Source: an uncultured Pelagibacteraceae bacterium
Lineage (GTDB): Bacteria; Pseudomonadota; Alphaproteobacteria; Pelagibacterales; Pelagibacteraceae
Reading direction: 5' to 3'
Assembly: GCA_902603945.1 (NCBI GenBank)
Contig: CACKWP010000002.1
Location: forward strand, 62,001 to 126,000
Length of the DNA stretch: 64,000 nucleotides
Below, piece after piece: positions 19,306 through 29,199 of the stretch (position 1 is its first letter; each line of letters begins with the position of its first letter). The translations under genes and the position numbers were made by a program. A model generated the notes under the pieces. The model made no database searches. It worked only from the letters and a program-made list of their open reading frames with translations, and was not told the DNA's origin.

Positions 19306-19791
19306 TTATCTGTACGGCTTATCTAGCTTGATATTTTTTGCTAAAACTGACTCCCATCTGTCTCCATTGTCTAAAAGCTTTTCTTTGTTATAATAAAGTT
19401 CCTCTCTAGTTTCTGTTGCAAACTCAAAGTTTGGTCCTTGTACTATCGCATCCACTGGGCAAGACTCTTGGCATAACCCACAATAAATACATTTAAGCAT
19501 ATCGATATCATATCGAGTAGTTTTTCTACTACCGTCTGACCTTTCAGTAGACTCTATTGTTATTGCTTGGGCAGGGCAAACTGCTTCACATAATTTACAT
19601 GCTATACATCTCTCTTCACCGTTAGGATATCTTCTAAGTGCATGCTCTCCTCTCATACGTGGGCTGATTGGTCCTTTTTCGAAAGGATAGTTAATAGTTT
19701 TAGATTTTCTAAATAATTCTTTTAGAGCAATAAATAATCCTGAGACAAATTCTACAAGAAAAATTGTTTTAAATAGCCTGGCTAAATTCAT
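19306..19791 (-). CDS. nuoI: NADH-quinone oxidoreductase subunit I (8Fe ferredoxin)
   Basis: Carries clusters N6a and N6b that pass electrons to NuoB. Two classic motifs are complete: [12 protein letters not shown] (about residues 61-72) and [12 protein letters not shown] (about 100-111). The N-terminal amphipathic segment anchors it to the membrane arm. Its 161 residues match the family. It overlaps nuoH by one base. Cluster supply would come from the Suf system encoded at 41258-46950. Confidence 0.98.
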   Translation of the reverse strand: MNLARLFKTIFLVEFVSGLFIALKELFRKSKTINYPFEKGPISPRMRGEHALRRYPNGEERCIACKLCEAVCPAQAITIESTERSDGSRKTTRYDIDMLKCIYCGLCQESCPVDAIVQGPNFEFATETREELYYNKEKLLDNGDRWESVLAKNIKLDKPYR

Positions 19792-20798
19792 TAGAAATCT
19801 ACCTTGGGTAATTTATCAAAATAAAATAAAAAACTTGATGTTAATATCAAGTATAATAACGAGAATGGTAAAAATACTTTCCAACCCAATCTCATTAATT
19901 GATCGTATCTATATCTAGGGACAATAGCTTTAATTAAAGCAAATAATAAAAATAAAAATAAAATTTTGGATATCATCCATACAGGAGCGGGAATCAAATT
20001 TAGTGGATAAATGTCCATAATTGGTAGCCAGCCTCCAAGAAAAAGAATTGAGCCCATTGCACACATCAAAAGAATATTGGCGTATTCCCCTAACCAAAAC
20101 ATTGCATACATCATGCCTGAATATTCAGTTTGATATCCTGCAACTAATTCCGCCTCTGCTTCAGGTAAATCAAAAGGTGGTCTATTTGTTTCTGCAAGCG
20201 CAGAAATAAAAAAAATTACAAACATTGGAAAAAGTGGTATCACGTACCACATTTCTTTTTGCGCTATGACAATGTCTTTTAAATTTAAAGATCCAACACA
20301 CAAAAGAACATTGATAATAATTATTCCAATAGAAACTTCGTAAGAAACCATTTGTGCTGCAGATCTTATAGCTCCTAAAAAAGGATATTTTGAGTTAGAA
20401 GCCCAGCCACCCATTATAATTCCATAAACACCAAGTGATGAAACTGCGAATAAATATAAAATTCCAACATTAATATCTGATAAAACTAAGTTCTCGCTCA
20501 TTGGGATCACCGCCCATGCAACTAAGGCCAAAGTCATTGTTACGATTGGAGCAAGTATAAAAACTACCTTGTTCGCACTAGCAGGAATTATGATTTCTTT
20601 AAAAATATATTTTAAAGCGTCAGCAAGAGTTTGAAAAAGTCCAAAAGGACCAACTACATTAGGTCCTCTTCTTTTTTGCACCAATCCCCATACCCTTCTA
20701 TCTAACCAAACAATCATAGCAACTGAAACAAGAATTGGTATAAGGAGAAAAATAATCTTGTAAACTTCTTGTCCTAAAATTTGTAAATATTCTATCAT
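19791..20798 (-). CDS. nuoH: NADH-quinone oxidoreductase subunit H
   Basis: Membrane subunit forming much of the quinone chamber. The conserved loop sequences are [39 protein letters not shown] and [18 protein letters not shown], with the acidic residues needed for coupling. It has 335 residues, standard length, and eight or so hydrophobic segments. It overlaps nuoG and nuoI by one base each. Confidence 0.98.
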   Translation of the reverse strand: MIEYLQILGQEVYKIIFLLIPILVSVAMIVWLDRRVWGLVQKRRGPNVVGPFGLFQTLADALKYIFKEIIIPASANKVVFILAPIVTMTLALVAWAVIPMSENLVLSDINVGILYLFAVSSLGVYGIIMGGWASNSKYPFLGAIRSAAQMVSYEVSIGIIIINVLLCVGSLNLKDIVIAQKEMWYVIPLFPMFVIFFISALAETNRPPFDLPEAEAELVAGYQTEYSGMMYAMFWLGEYANILLMCAMGSILFLGGWLPIMDIYPLNLIPAPVWMISKILFLFLLFALIKAIVPRYRYDQLMRLGWKVFLPFSLLYLILTSSFLFYFDKLPKVDF

Positions 20799-22852
20799 TA
20801 GCTATCTGTACCAGTCTTTTTTAAGTTGTTTTTAATTTGACGACATTCACTCATTGTTTTGGAAGATCTAGAAATTGAGTTCGTATAATAATAGTCTAAT
20901 TCTTTGACTGTTATCTCCTCACTTGTGAAAGTTGGAGAAGTATCCTTAATTCCAACTTCCTTAAAAATTGGTAGATCATTAAGATTTGAAAAATTTGGAA
21001 TTGAATTTAAAACTTCTTTTCTAAGCTCATCAAATTTTGACAAATCCTCATTTTTATTAAGTTTTTTTAAAATCAAATTAAATATTTTCCAATCTTCTAG
21101 AGCATCTCCGATAGGATAAGATGCTTTTTTACACTCTTGGATTCTTCCCTCCAAGTTTTCGTAAAGTCCATTTTGCTCCGTAAACGCTGCACTTGGAAGA
21201 ACAAGGTCTGCTATCTCTGCACCTCTATCGCCATGACTACCTTGGTAAACTACAAATTCATGATTTTTTTTGAAATCTAAATTATCTGAACCTAAAAGAT
21301 AAAGAAGTTTGAATTGATTTTGTTTTAATTTTTCAAAAAATGATTTTTTTTCCTCGTCTTCGGTTGGTAAGATCTTAAGATCTATTAAACCTACTGTTGA
21401 CGCATTTTGGGGTAAAAAATTGAAAGCATTCCACTCTTTATTAGAAAAATTATTCTTTTTTAAAAGATTTTTAAATCCTTCAAAAATATATTTTCCACTC
21501 TTTAATTCTAAAGCGGATTCACCAATTATTATCATTGGTTTTTTTGACGTTAAAAGTTTTTTTGAAAACTCGCCTTCATTTTGAAAAATTTTCTTCAAAT
21601 CATCTGTTGTATTACCAATTATTTTATAATCGTAAGTTAAGTCACCAGGATCACCGATTGAAAAAATTGGAGTATTTTTTTGAACAAATACTTTTCTTAT
21701 TCTTGCATTTAACATAGTAGCTTCATGTCTTGGATTAGTTCCAATTAATAGTATAAGATCGCTTTCCTCAATACCTTTGATTGAGGTGTTAAATATATAA
21801 TTACTTTTTTCTGAAGAATTAATGTAAAATTTTCTTTCTCTAAATTCTAAATTATTACAATTTAAAACCTTAAAAAATTTTTTAAAACTAAGAGCATTCT
21901 CTAAATTGACCATATCACCGATATGACCACCTATCTCATCAGAATTAATTGACTTAATCTTATTAACTAAAAGAGAAATAGCTTCATCCCAACTAGATTT
22001 TTGAAGTTTATTATCTTTTTTTATATATGGGACATCTAGTCTTTGCTTAAGTAAACCATCACACGAATATCTAGTTTTATCGGAAATCCACTCTTCATTG
22101 ATATCATTGTTAAGTCTTGGTAATATTCTTTTTACCTCCCAGTTATATGTATCAATTCTTATATTTGAACCAACAGCATCCATTACATCAATGCTCTCTG
22201 TTTTTTTAAGTTCCCAAGGTCTAGCTTCGAAAGCATAAGGTTTAGAAGTAAGAGCTCCTACAGGACATAAATCAATTACGTTAGCAGATAGCTCTGACTC
22301 CATCGCTTTCTCCAAGTAAGTTGTGATTTCCATATTTTCTCCACGTCCTATTGCCCCGATTTCAGGAACTCCAGCAACTTCTGTTGCAAACCTTACACAT
22401 CTTGTGCAGTGTATACATCTTGTCATTTGTGTTTTTATAAGAGGACCCATATATTTTTCTTTAACTTGTCTTTTATTCTCAACAAACCTAGATTTATCAA
22501 CTCCATAAAACATTGATTGATCTTGTAAATCACACTCCCCTCCTTGATCACAAACCGGACAATCAAGAGGATGGTTAGCTAATAGAAATTCCATAACACC
22601 TTTTCTGGCTTTTTCCACAAATGCTGTATTTGTTTTAATATTCATTCCCTCAGCTGCTGGCATTGCGCATGAGGCAATTGGTTTTTGTGATTTTTCCATT
22701 TCAACTAGACACATCCTACAGTTTCCAGCTATTGATAATTTCTCGTGGTAACAAAACCTTGGTATTTCTACATCAGCAAGTTCACAAGCCTGTAGAACTG
22801 TCATTCCTTTTTCAAACTCTATTTCTTTTCCATTAATAATAATCTTAGGCAT
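20798..22852 (-). CDS. nuoG: NADH-quinone oxidoreductase subunit G
   Basis: Large peripheral subunit with several iron-sulfur clusters. An N-terminal [2Fe-2S] domain has [15 protein letters not shown] and SCAMPA. A histidine-plus-cysteine 4Fe site is in [18 protein letters not shown], and a further 4Fe-4S site in [13 protein letters not shown]. The remaining 450 residues are a degenerate molybdopterin-oxidoreductase-like domain. The length of 684 residues is typical of alphaproteobacteria and mitochondria (about 690), shorter than E. coli NuoG (about 900). It overlaps nuoF by 8 bases. Confidence 0.97.
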   Translation of the reverse strand: MPKIIINGKEIEFEKGMTVLQACELADVEIPRFCYHEKLSIAGNCRMCLVEMEKSQKPIASCAMPAAEGMNIKTNTAFVEKARKGVMEFLLANHPLDCPVCDQGGECDLQDQSMFYGVDKSRFVENKRQVKEKYMGPLIKTQMTRCIHCTRCVRFATEVAGVPEIGAIGRGENMEITTYLEKAMESELSANVIDLCPVGALTSKPYAFEARPWELKKTESIDVMDAVGSNIRIDTYNWEVKRILPRLNNDINEEWISDKTRYSCDGLLKQRLDVPYIKKDNKLQKSSWDEAISLLVNKIKSINSDEIGGHIGDMVNLENALSFKKFFKVLNCNNLEFRERKFYINSSEKSNYIFNTSIKGIEESDLILLIGTNPRHEATMLNARIRKVFVQKNTPIFSIGDPGDLTYDYKIIGNTTDDLKKIFQNEGEFSKKLLTSKKPMIIIGESALELKSGKYIFEGFKNLLKKNNFSNKEWNAFNFLPQNASTVGLIDLKILPTEDEEKKSFFEKLKQNQFKLLYLLGSDNLDFKKNHEFVVYQGSHGDRGAEIADLVLPSAAFTEQNGLYENLEGRIQECKKASYPIGDALEDWKIFNLILKKLNKNEDLSKFDELRKEVLNSIPNFSNLNDLPIFKEVGIKDTSPTFTSEEITVKELDYYYTNSISRSSKTMSECRQIKNNLKKTGTDS

Positions 22853-24176
22853 TCTTATTCTCCAAAAGATGTTGATCCACTAAATAGGGATTATTAGTTC
22901 TTTTTTTAATTAATGGCTCCTCTCTGCACCGGCTTTCGATTTCCTTTCTAAAATGACGTAATAAACCTTGAACAGGCCAAGCAGAGCCCTCTCCAAATGC
23001 ACAGATTGTATGACCTTCTATTTGTTTTGTTACGTCAGATAATAAATCGATATCGCTAAAAGTAGCTTTTCTTTTTACTACTCTATCTAATATACGCCAC
23101 ATCCATCCAGCTCCTTCTCTACACGGAGTACATTGACCACAACTTTCATGTTTATAAAACCTTGCGATCCTTGCCATGCAAGCTACTATGTCTTGATCTT
23201 TATTTATCACAACTATTCCAGCAGTTCCTAATCCACTTTTATTCTCTATAAGTGAGTCAAAATCCATTGTGATCGTATCACATATTTTTTTTGATAATAA
23301 AGGCATTGAAGAGCCACCAGGAATAACAGCTTGCAGATTATCCCAGCCTCCAATAACGCCTCCAGCATGTTTTTCTATTAATTCTTTTAAAGGAATACCC
23401 ATTTCTTCCTCAACGTTACACGGAGAATTCACATTTCCAGAAATGCAAAATATTTTTGTTCCTGTATTTTTTGGCTTTCCTATTGAGGCAAACCATTTAC
23501 CACCTCTTCTTAAAATAGTTGGGACAACAGCTATCGTTTCAACGTTGTTAACAATTGTCGGGCAGCCATACAAACCTACTAAAGCAGGGAAAGGGGGTTT
23601 TAATCTAGGTTGACCTTTGTTCCCCTCTATACTTTCTAATAAAGCTGTTTCTTCACCGCATATATATGCGCCAGCTCCATAATGTATGTAGATATCAAAA
23701 TCCCATCCAGAGCCACACGCATCTTTTCCCAAATATTTTTTTTGATAAGCCTGCTCAATAGCGCTCTGTAATCTTTTACCCTCGTTTGAATATTCTCCTC
23801 TTATATATATGTAACACACATGAGCATTAACTGCGAAACCTGCGATTAAACATCCCTCAATTAATTTTTGAGGTTCAAATCTTAAAATATCTCTATCTTT
23901 ACAAGTTCCTGGTTCAGACTCGTCTGCATTTATAACTAAATAATGAGGTCTGGAGCCAACTTGTTTTGGTGCAAAAGACCATTTAAGACCTGTAGAAAAA
24001 CCTGCTCCCCCTCTTCCTCGTAACTCTGAAGTTTTTATTTCATTGATAATCCACTCTCTTCCCTTTGAGATGATATTTTTTGTATCTCTCCAATCATCTC
24101 TTTTAATTGCATTTTCAATTTCCCAGCCATGATCATTATAAAGATTTTTAAATATTTTATTTTCTGGTTTAAGCAT
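22845..24176 (-). CDS. nuoF: NADH-quinone oxidoreductase subunit F (NADH/FMN-binding)
   Basis: Oxidises NADH and carries FMN and cluster N3. The NADH/FMN site [15 protein letters not shown], the segment [19 protein letters not shown] and the cluster motif [13 protein letters not shown] are intact. I chose the ATG at 24174-24176 (443 residues, beginning MLKPENKIF). It matches the family N-terminus and has GGAG six bases upstream; the in-frame ATG four codons earlier overlaps that ribosome site. This start overlaps nuoE by 8 bases. Confidence 0.97.
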   Translation of the reverse strand: MLKPENKIFKNLYNDHGWEIENAIKRDDWRDTKNIISKGREWIINEIKTSELRGRGGAGFSTGLKWSFAPKQVGSRPHYLVINADESEPGTCKDRDILRFEPQKLIEGCLIAGFAVNAHVCYIYIRGEYSNEGKRLQSAIEQAYQKKYLGKDACGSGWDFDIYIHYGAGAYICGEETALLESIEGNKGQPRLKPPFPALVGLYGCPTIVNNVETIAVVPTILRRGGKWFASIGKPKNTGTKIFCISGNVNSPCNVEEEMGIPLKELIEKHAGGVIGGWDNLQAVIPGGSSMPLLSKKICDTITMDFDSLIENKSGLGTAGIVVINKDQDIVACMARIARFYKHESCGQCTPCREGAGWMWRILDRVVKRKATFSDIDLLSDVTKQIEGHTICAFGEGSAWPVQGLLRHFRKEIESRCREEPLIKKRTNNPYLVDQHLLENKNA

Positions 24177-24774
24177 GACTTTCTCCATTAACAGATTGTT
24201 TTTTTTCAGGAGCAGTATTTTTTCGTCCCCTAAAAGATCCGGATTTTAAAGGCTTGTCTTTAATTAGTGAGTCTAAAATTTCAATTGTGCTCTTTTCATC
24301 AAGGTCTTCATAATAATCGTCATTTATTTGTATCATTGGTGCGCTTACGCATGCGCCTAAACACTCCACTTCCATCCAGGAACAATTTCCTTTTTTAGAA
24401 ATCTCATTTTCATTAGGTGAAATTTTTTCTTTACAAAGTTTAACTATTTTATCTGCTCCCCTAATTAAGCAAGGTGTAGTGGTGCATACTTGAACAAAAT
24501 GCTTACCTACGGGCGCTAAGTTATACATGGTGTAAAATGTTGCAACCTCATAAACTGAGATGTAAGGCATAGACAAATAATTAGCTATATATTTCATTGC
24601 AGATAATGGTATCCAATTATCATTCTGTCTCTGCGCTAAATAAAGAAAAGGCATTACAGCGCTTTTTTTATTTTTTTGAGGGTATCTTTTTAATATCTCC
24701 TCAGCTTTTTTTAAATTTTCATCTGAAAATTTAAATTCTTTTGGTTGGTTATCGTGAACTTTTTTTAAACTCAT
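24169..24774 (-). CDS. nuoE: NADH-quinone oxidoreductase subunit E
   Basis: Thioredoxin-fold subunit carrying the [2Fe-2S] cluster N1a. The four ligands are in CTTTPC and ECLGAC ([16 protein letters not shown]). The N-terminal helical part has the conserved RYPQ... and [21 protein letters not shown] sequence. It has 201 residues, with a basic and serine-rich tail of about 30 residues, as in other alphaproteobacteria. It overlaps nuoD by 4 bases. Confidence 0.97.
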   Translation of the reverse strand: MSLKKVHDNQPKEFKFSDENLKKAEEILKRYPQKNKKSAVMPFLYLAQRQNDNWIPLSAMKYIANYLSMPYISVYEVATFYTMYNLAPVGKHFVQVCTTTPCLIRGADKIVKLCKEKISPNENEISKKGNCSWMEVECLGACVSAPMIQINDDYYEDLDEKSTIEILDSLIKDKPLKSGSFRGRKNTAPEKKQSVNGESHA

Positions 24775-25946
24775 CTATCTACCTCTCCAAACACTATATC
24801 TAAGGAACCAAGTACTGCTGGCACATCAGCTAACATATGGCCACGGATTAAGTAGTCCATAGCCTGGAGATGAGAGAAACCGGGAGCTCTAATTTTACAT
24901 CTATAAGGTTTGTTAGTCCCATCTGAAATTAGGTAAACTCCAAACTCCCCTTTAGGCGCCTCTACTGCTGTATATACGTCACCTGCGGGGACTCTGTAAC
25001 CCTCTGTGAATAATTTGAAATGATGGATTAAAGCTTCCATTGATTGTTTTAAATCTTGTCTGTTTGGAGGTGATATTTTGCCATCTATTGATTTGACTGG
25101 CCCTTTAGGAAGTCTTTCTATGCATTGTAAAATAATTTTCACACTCTCTCTCATTTCCTCAATTCTACATAGGTAGCGATCATAACAATCTCCGTTTTTT
25201 CCTACAGGTATTTTAAAATCTAAATCTTTGTATATTTCATAAGGTTGGGATCTTCTTAAATCCCATGGTACACCAGATCCTCTTAACATTACTCCAGAAA
25301 AGCTATGATCTAGTGCTTCTTGTTTTGTTACAATTCCAATTTCTACATTACGTTGTTTGAAAATACGGTTATCTGTAAGTAAGCTTTCCAAATCATCAAT
25401 TATTTTTGGAAACGATTTACAAAATTTTTCAATATCTTCAACTAATTTTAAAGGAATATCTTGATGTACTCCTCCAGTCCTAAAGTAATTTGCGTGTAAT
25501 CTTGAACCCGAAGCTCTCTCATAGAAAGTCATTAAAGTTTCTCTTTCTTCAAAACCCCATAAAGATGGCGTTAATGCACCTACATCTAAAGCTTGAGTTG
25601 TAACATTTAAAATATGGCTTAAAATTCTTCCTATCTCACAAAAAATTACTCTAATGTACTTTGCTCTTATAGGAACTTCTATTTTCAATAATTTCTCTGC
25701 AGCTAATGCGAACGCATGCTCCTGGTTCATTGGGGCAACGTAATCTAATCTGTCAAAATATGGTAATGCCTGAGTATAGGTTTTTTGTTCTATTAACTTT
25801 TCAGTTCCTCTATGCAATAGGCCTATATGCGGATCAGCTTTTTCAACAACTTCTCCATCCAATTCCAGTATTAGCCTTAACACACCATGCGCTGCTGGGT
25901 GTTGAGGTCCAAAATTTAGGTTTAATGATTTAGTTTTTTTTACCAT
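24771..25946 (-). CDS. nuoD: NADH-quinone oxidoreductase subunit D (49-kDa)
   Basis: Forms the quinone-reduction site with NuoB. It starts with the conserved [15 protein letters not shown], whose histidine and the later tyrosine bind quinone, followed by [12 protein letters not shown]. The hydrogenase-like fold continues through GSGVPWDLR and ends with FGEVDR. It has 391 residues, typical for the separate (unfused) subunit. It overlaps nuoC by 17 bases; nuoC and nuoD are not fused here, unlike in E. coli. Confidence 0.98.
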   Translation of the reverse strand: MVKKTKSLNLNFGPQHPAAHGVLRLILELDGEVVEKADPHIGLLHRGTEKLIEQKTYTQALPYFDRLDYVAPMNQEHAFALAAEKLLKIEVPIRAKYIRVIFCEIGRILSHILNVTTQALDVGALTPSLWGFEERETLMTFYERASGSRLHANYFRTGGVHQDIPLKLVEDIEKFCKSFPKIIDDLESLLTDNRIFKQRNVEIGIVTKQEALDHSFSGVMLRGSGVPWDLRRSQPYEIYKDLDFKIPVGKNGDCYDRYLCRIEEMRESVKIILQCIERLPKGPVKSIDGKISPPNRQDLKQSMEALIHHFKLFTEGYRVPAGDVYTAVEAPKGEFGVYLISDGTNKPYRCKIRAPGFSHLQAMDYLIRGHMLADVPAVLGSLDIVFGEVDR

Positions 25947-26544
25947 CAGCTTGTTTTTTTTTTATCTCTTTAATATAATTTGTACCTTCCCAAGGACTTT
26001 CAAAATCAAAATTTCTGTAATTTTGTTCAAGTTTCACTGGTTCATAAATAACTTTTTTTTCCTTCTCGCTATACCTAACTTCATTAAAGCCTGTTAAAGG
26101 AAAATCTTTTCTTAATGGATGACCTTTAAAACCATAATCAGTCAAAATTCTTCTTAAATCTGGATGATTTTTAAATTTAATACCATACATATCGAAAACC
26201 TCCCTTTCCATCCAATTAGCAGCTGGAAAAATTTTTGTTATTGAGTTGATAATTTGTTTTGGTTGAAAATTAATTGAAAGCTTTATTCTACAATTGTTTT
26301 CATGAGATAAAAAAAGGTAAACAAGTTTAAAACGTTTTTCCTCATTTGGATAATCTACCCCAGCAATGTCAATCAATTGTCTGAATTTGCACTTTTCATT
26401 TGATTTTAAAAATTGAACAATTTCAATTAAATCGCTCTCATTTATCTCAATAGATAACTCATCATTTGCTATAAATGAACTTTGAATTTTACTTGTTAGT
26501 TCAGAATTAATTAAATTTTCCAATTTTTTTAAATTTTCAATCAT
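25930..26544 (-). CDS. nuoC: NADH-quinone oxidoreductase subunit C (30-kDa)
   Basis: Peripheral structural subunit of complex I. The signature is [20 protein letters not shown] followed by [20 protein letters not shown], the PROSITE-type 30-kDa subunit pattern. It has 204 residues. The lysine-rich C-terminus overlaps the nuoD start by 17 bases, the largest overlap in the nuo unit. One base separates its start from the nuoB stop. Confidence 0.97.
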   Translation of the reverse strand: MIENLKKLENLINSELTSKIQSSFIANDELSIEINESDLIEIVQFLKSNEKCKFRQLIDIAGVDYPNEEKRFKLVYLFLSHENNCRIKLSINFQPKQIINSITKIFPAANWMEREVFDMYGIKFKNHPDLRRILTDYGFKGHPLRKDFPLTGFNEVRYSEKEKKVIYEPVKLEQNYRNFDFESPWEGTNYIKEIKKKQADGKKN

Positions 26545-26545
26545 T

Positions 26546-27082
26546 TTATCTTTGTAAATTTCCTTCTCGTCTTATTTTTTTTTGCAGTTGTAAGATTCCA
26601 TACAAAAGAGCTTCAGCAGATGGTGGGCATCCTGGGATGTAAATATCTACTGGGACAATTTTATCACATCCTCTAACAACAGAATAAGAATAATGGTAAT
26701 AGCCACCGCCATTAGCACAGCTACCCATCGATACCACATATCTAGGCTCTGGCATTTGGTCGTAAACTTTTCTTAAAGCCGGCGCCATTTTGTTAGTAAG
26801 TGTTCCTGCAACAATCATTACATCAGATTGTCTTGGTGATGCTCTTGGAGCTGCACCAAATCTTTCAAGATCATATCTTGGCATTGAAGTTTGCATCATC
26901 TCTACAGCACAACATGCGAGACCAAAAGTCATCCAATGTAGTGATCCTGTTCTAGCCCAATTAATTAAATTATTAGATGAGGTGGTAATAAAACCTTTTT
27001 CCGCAAAATCTTTAGCAAGCTCTTTGAACTCCTCGGGAATTTGTTTCTGTTTTTCAGATGATAAACCAAATTTTATTCCCAT
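26546..27082 (-). CDS. nuoB: NADH-quinone oxidoreductase subunit B (PSST)
   Basis: Carries cluster N2, the electron donor to quinone. The cysteines are in [21 protein letters not shown] and [15 protein letters not shown] chose the ATG at 27080-27082 (178 residues, beginning [14 protein letters not shown]). A strong AAAGGAG lies seven bases upstream, and the earlier in-frame ATG would place that site inside the coding region. The gene then overlaps nuoA by 10 bases. Confidence 0.97.
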   Translation of the reverse strand: MGIKFGLSSEKQKQIPEEFKELAKDFAEKGFITTSSNNLINWARTGSLHWMTFGLACCAVEMMQTSMPRYDLERFGAAPRASPRQSDVMIVAGTLTNKMAPALRKVYDQMPEPRYVVSMGSCANGGGYYHYSYSVVRGCDKIVPVDIYIPGCPPSAEALLYGILQLQKKIRREGNLQR

Positions 27083-27441
27083 TCTAATGCTCCTTTTTTC
27101 CATTCATAAATAAATCCTACTGTAAGGATTCCTAAAAAAATCATCATTGACCAAAATCCAAGTGCTCCTAAGCTTCCAAGGGATATAGCCCAAGGAAATA
27201 AGAATGCTATTTCCAAATCAAATATTATGAATAAAATTGCTACTAAATAAAATCTGACGTCAAATTCCATTCTCGAGTCGTCAAAGGCCTCAAATCCACA
27301 CTCATAAGCTGATAGTTTTTCCGGATCTGGATTTGAGGGAGAAGCTAAAAAATTAGCAATAATAAATCCAATGCTTAAAAACAAAGAAATAAATAAAAAT
27401 ATTATTATAGATAAATATTCAGATAAAAAGTTATAAATCAT
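27073..27441 (-). CDS. nuoA: NADH-quinone oxidoreductase subunit A
   Basis: Small three-helix membrane subunit at the quinone-site interface. It has the family sequence [31 protein letters not shown] (positions about 42-72; the cysteine of the ECG loop is conserved), then the helix with [11 protein letters not shown]. The length is 122 residues. It is the first gene of the 14-gene nuo unit. The 162 bases upstream up to tRNA-Asp hold no gene, and I see no confident promoter there, only A+T-rich TATAAA-like sequence. Confidence 0.97.
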   Translation of the reverse strand: MIYNFLSEYLSIIIFLFISLFLSIGFIIANFLASPSNPDPEKLSAYECGFEAFDDSRMEFDVRFYLVAILFIIFDLEIAFLFPWAISLGSLGALGFWSMMIFLGILTVGFIYEWKKGALEWE

Positions 27442-27542
27442 ATTTATTTAATATCTACCCCAATACCGTAGCTTGAGGATTCTTATATTAATTATGAATA
27501 TTTATAACATTTATTGTTAAAGAGTACAGGACAGAAGGAAGC

Positions 27543-27570
27543 ATTAATGTTGATTGATTAATGTTGATTT
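27543..27570. repeat. Short direct repeat upstream of nuoA
   Basis: The 13-base sequence ATTAATGTTGATT occurs at 27543-27555 and again at 27558-27570, a 15-base period, between tRNA-Asp and nuoA. It could be a protein-binding site or chance in A+T-rich DNA. No function is claimed. Confidence 0.5.
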
Positions 27571-27604
27571 ATTACTTTCTAGATGAAAATCATTATCAAC
27601 TAAG

Positions 27605-27681
27605 TGGCGGGAGTGACGGGACTCGAACCCGCGACCTCCTGCGTGACAGGCAGGCGCTCTAACCAACTGAGCTACACCCCC
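27605..27681 (-). tRNA. tRNA-Asp (anticodon GTC)
   Basis: A 77-base cloverleaf on the minus strand. The 7-bp acceptor is GGGGGTG with CACTCCC and the D arm is GCTCAGTTGGTTAGAGC. The anticodon stem CCTGC/GCAGG holds loop CTGTCAC (GTC anticodon), and the T arm has GGTTCGAGTCC. The discriminator base is G, as expected for Asp, and CCA is encoded. It lies 14 bases downstream of tRNA-Val and is probably transcribed with it. Confidence 0.97.
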
Positions 27682-27695
27682 GCGGTTACATCTAA

Positions 27696-27771
27696 TGGTG
27701 GGCGGTAAAGGACTCGAACCTATGACCCTCTCGGTGTAAACGAGATGCTCTACCAACTGAGCTAACCGCCC
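27696..27771 (-). tRNA. tRNA-Val (anticodon TAC)
   Basis: A 76-base cloverleaf on the minus strand. The acceptor is GGGCGGT with ACCGCCC and the D arm is GCTCAGTTGGTAGAGC. The anticodon stem TCTCG/CGAGA holds loop TTTACAC (TAC anticodon), and the T arm contains GGTTCGAGTCC. The discriminator is A and CCA is encoded. It is upstream of tRNA-Asp in the same transcript direction. Confidence 0.97.
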
Positions 27772-27803
27772 CGATTAAATAAAACCGAGATATACAATAA
27801 AAA

Positions 27804-27809
27804 AATTAT
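27804..27809 (-). promoter_or_regulatory. Candidate -10 element for the tRNA-Val/tRNA-Asp unit
   Basis: A perfect TATAAT on the minus strand lies 32 bases before the tRNA-Val 5' end, in the 100-base space shared with the divergent zinc-ribbon gene. No good -35 sequence is visible at the right distance, so the call is tentative. Confidence 0.35.
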
Positions 27810-27871
27810 AAAGTAAAAAAGTATTTAAATTGTAGTGTAATTTATATAAATAGCGGTATTATTGAATTTGT

Positions 27872-28411
27872 ATGATTTTGACTTGTAATTCATGTGCCAA
27901 AAAATTTGTCGTTCCAGATGCAGCTATAACTATCTCTGGAAGAATGGTTCAATGTGGCTCATGTGGAAATAAATGGAAACAATTTCCTGTAGATATAAGT
28001 AATAAATCTCAATCAGTTTCAAAAGTAGCAGCTGTAGTTTCAAAACCCAGACCAATTCAAAAAAAAGTACAAAAACCTAAAAAGGTAAAAAAAAGTAATG
28101 TAAAAAAACCTAGGGAAATCAGTTTGTACTCACCAGAGTATTTGGCAAAAAAACACGGAATTAAAATTAATGACACAGATTTTAAAAAGAAAGTCAGTAA
28201 AATTGACAAAGATAAAGGTAAAATATCTTTCGGTTTTTACAACTCACTTATTTTGTTTTTAGTAATCATAATTGCCTTTTCGAAAGTGCTACATTTTTCA
28301 CAAGAACTTATTGTTCAATTATTTCCTTTCACTGAATACTATTTAGATTACTTTTTCGAAACTATAAGAAATATGTTTGAGATCTGGAAAAATTTAATTA
28401 CTAGTTATTAA
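27872..28411 (+). CDS. Zinc-ribbon (MJ0042-type) single-pass membrane protein
   Basis: The N-terminus MILTCNSCAKKFVV with MVQCGSCGNKW has two CxxC pairs (residues 5-8 and 33-36) and matches the MJ0042 zinc-ribbon family of alphaproteobacteria. A lysine- and proline-rich linker (about residues 55-115) leads to one hydrophobic segment (about 125-145, YNSLILFLVIIIAFSKVL). It has 179 residues. The cytoplasmic zinc ribbon plus membrane anchor suggests a regulatory or scaffold role, but the function is not established. Its 3' end overlaps the convergent methyltransferase frame by 11 bases. Confidence 0.8.
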   Translation: MILTCNSCAKKFVVPDAAITISGRMVQCGSCGNKWKQFPVDISNKSQSVSKVAAVVSKPRPIQKKVQKPKKVKKSNVKKPREISLYSPEYLAKKHGIKINDTDFKKKVSKIDKDKGKISFGFYNSLILFLVIIIAFSKVLHFSQELIVQLFPFTEYYLDYFFETIRNMFEIWKNLITSY

Positions 28412-29069
28412 TCTCTAGGTCTTTTATATTTACAAAATTATCAGATAAATTCGAATTATTTTTTTTAATGTCTTTGTAAAAATTCCAAGCTAAAACTAAA
28501 AGAGTATTATTTTTATCTTTTATATAAGATTTTTTTTTAATTGGTATTTTCACTCCAGGTATAAATTTATTATGTTTCAACTTATTGTCTTCTACAATAA
28601 AATCAATTTCTTTAGAAATCCCAAAAAAATTTAATGCCGTTGTTGCTTTTGCTGGAGCGCCATATCCTATAATTTTTTTGTTATTTTTTTTTATTTTTTT
28701 TATATTAGATAAAACATTTTCTCTTATTTTGTAAACTTTATCTCCAAAATTTTTATAAGTTTTGAAATCTTTAATCCCATAAATTTCCTCTTCTTTGAGC
28801 ATGTCTTTAACACTTTTTTCAATTTTTACTTTCTTTGCCTTTTTAATATAGATTCTTATTGATCCTCCATGAGTATCTATTTTTTCAGATCTAAATATTG
28901 TTGCATTAAATTGTTCAAAAAAATAAACTAAAGAAGTAAGCGACCAATAATTATAATGTTCATGGTAAATGTTATCGAAAGTCAAATCTTGTAAAGTATT
29001 CATCAAATATTGTACCTCTATAATTATAGATCCTTTTTTGCTTACTAAACTGAACATACATTCTGCCAT
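28401..29069 (-). CDS. C-terminal part of sugar C-methyltransferase, frameshifted from upstream frame
   Basis: The 222 residues begin mid-domain (MAECMFSLVSKKGSIIIEVQ) and match the second half of a class I SAM-dependent methyltransferase. They end in the Methyltransf_14-type C-terminal domain with IIGYGAPAKATTALNFFGI and FIVEDNKLKHNKFIPGVKIP. This is the continuation of the frame at 29200-30954. Reading back past 29069 in this frame gives about 44 more residues of good methyltransferase sequence (ADLILASNVFAHSDKLKE) up to the break at 29209-29214. The ATG at 29069 is thus unlikely to be a real start. Known relatives methylate nucleotide-linked deoxysugars. Confidence 0.8.
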   Translation of the reverse strand: MAECMFSLVSKKGSIIIEVQYLMNTLQDLTFDNIYHEHYNYWSLTSLVYFFEQFNATIFRSEKIDTHGGSIRIYIKKAKKVKIEKSVKDMLKEEEIYGIKDFKTYKNFGDKVYKIRENVLSNIKKIKKNNKKIIGYGAPAKATTALNFFGISKEIDFIVEDNKLKHNKFIPGVKIPIKKKSYIKDKNNTLLVLAWNFYKDIKKNNSNLSDNFVNIKDLEINN

Positions 29070-29199
29070 TTCTTTAAGTTTATCTGAATGAGCGAAAACA
29101 TTTGAGGCTAAAATTAAATCTGCATTTTTTTTGATCTTTCTAAGATTCTTTTTTTCTAAAAAACCATTAAAAGTTTTTATTTTATTTTTATTTGCCAGT

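Noticed and set aside
27579..27597. A second Fur-box-like sequence next to tRNA-Asp
   Set aside because: Only 14 of 19 positions match the consensus, and it overlaps no start site I can define.
27544..27756. An open frame reading through the two tRNA genes on the minus strand
   Set aside because: It translates the tRNA-Asp and tRNA-Val genes and the repeat; tRNA structure explains the sequence.
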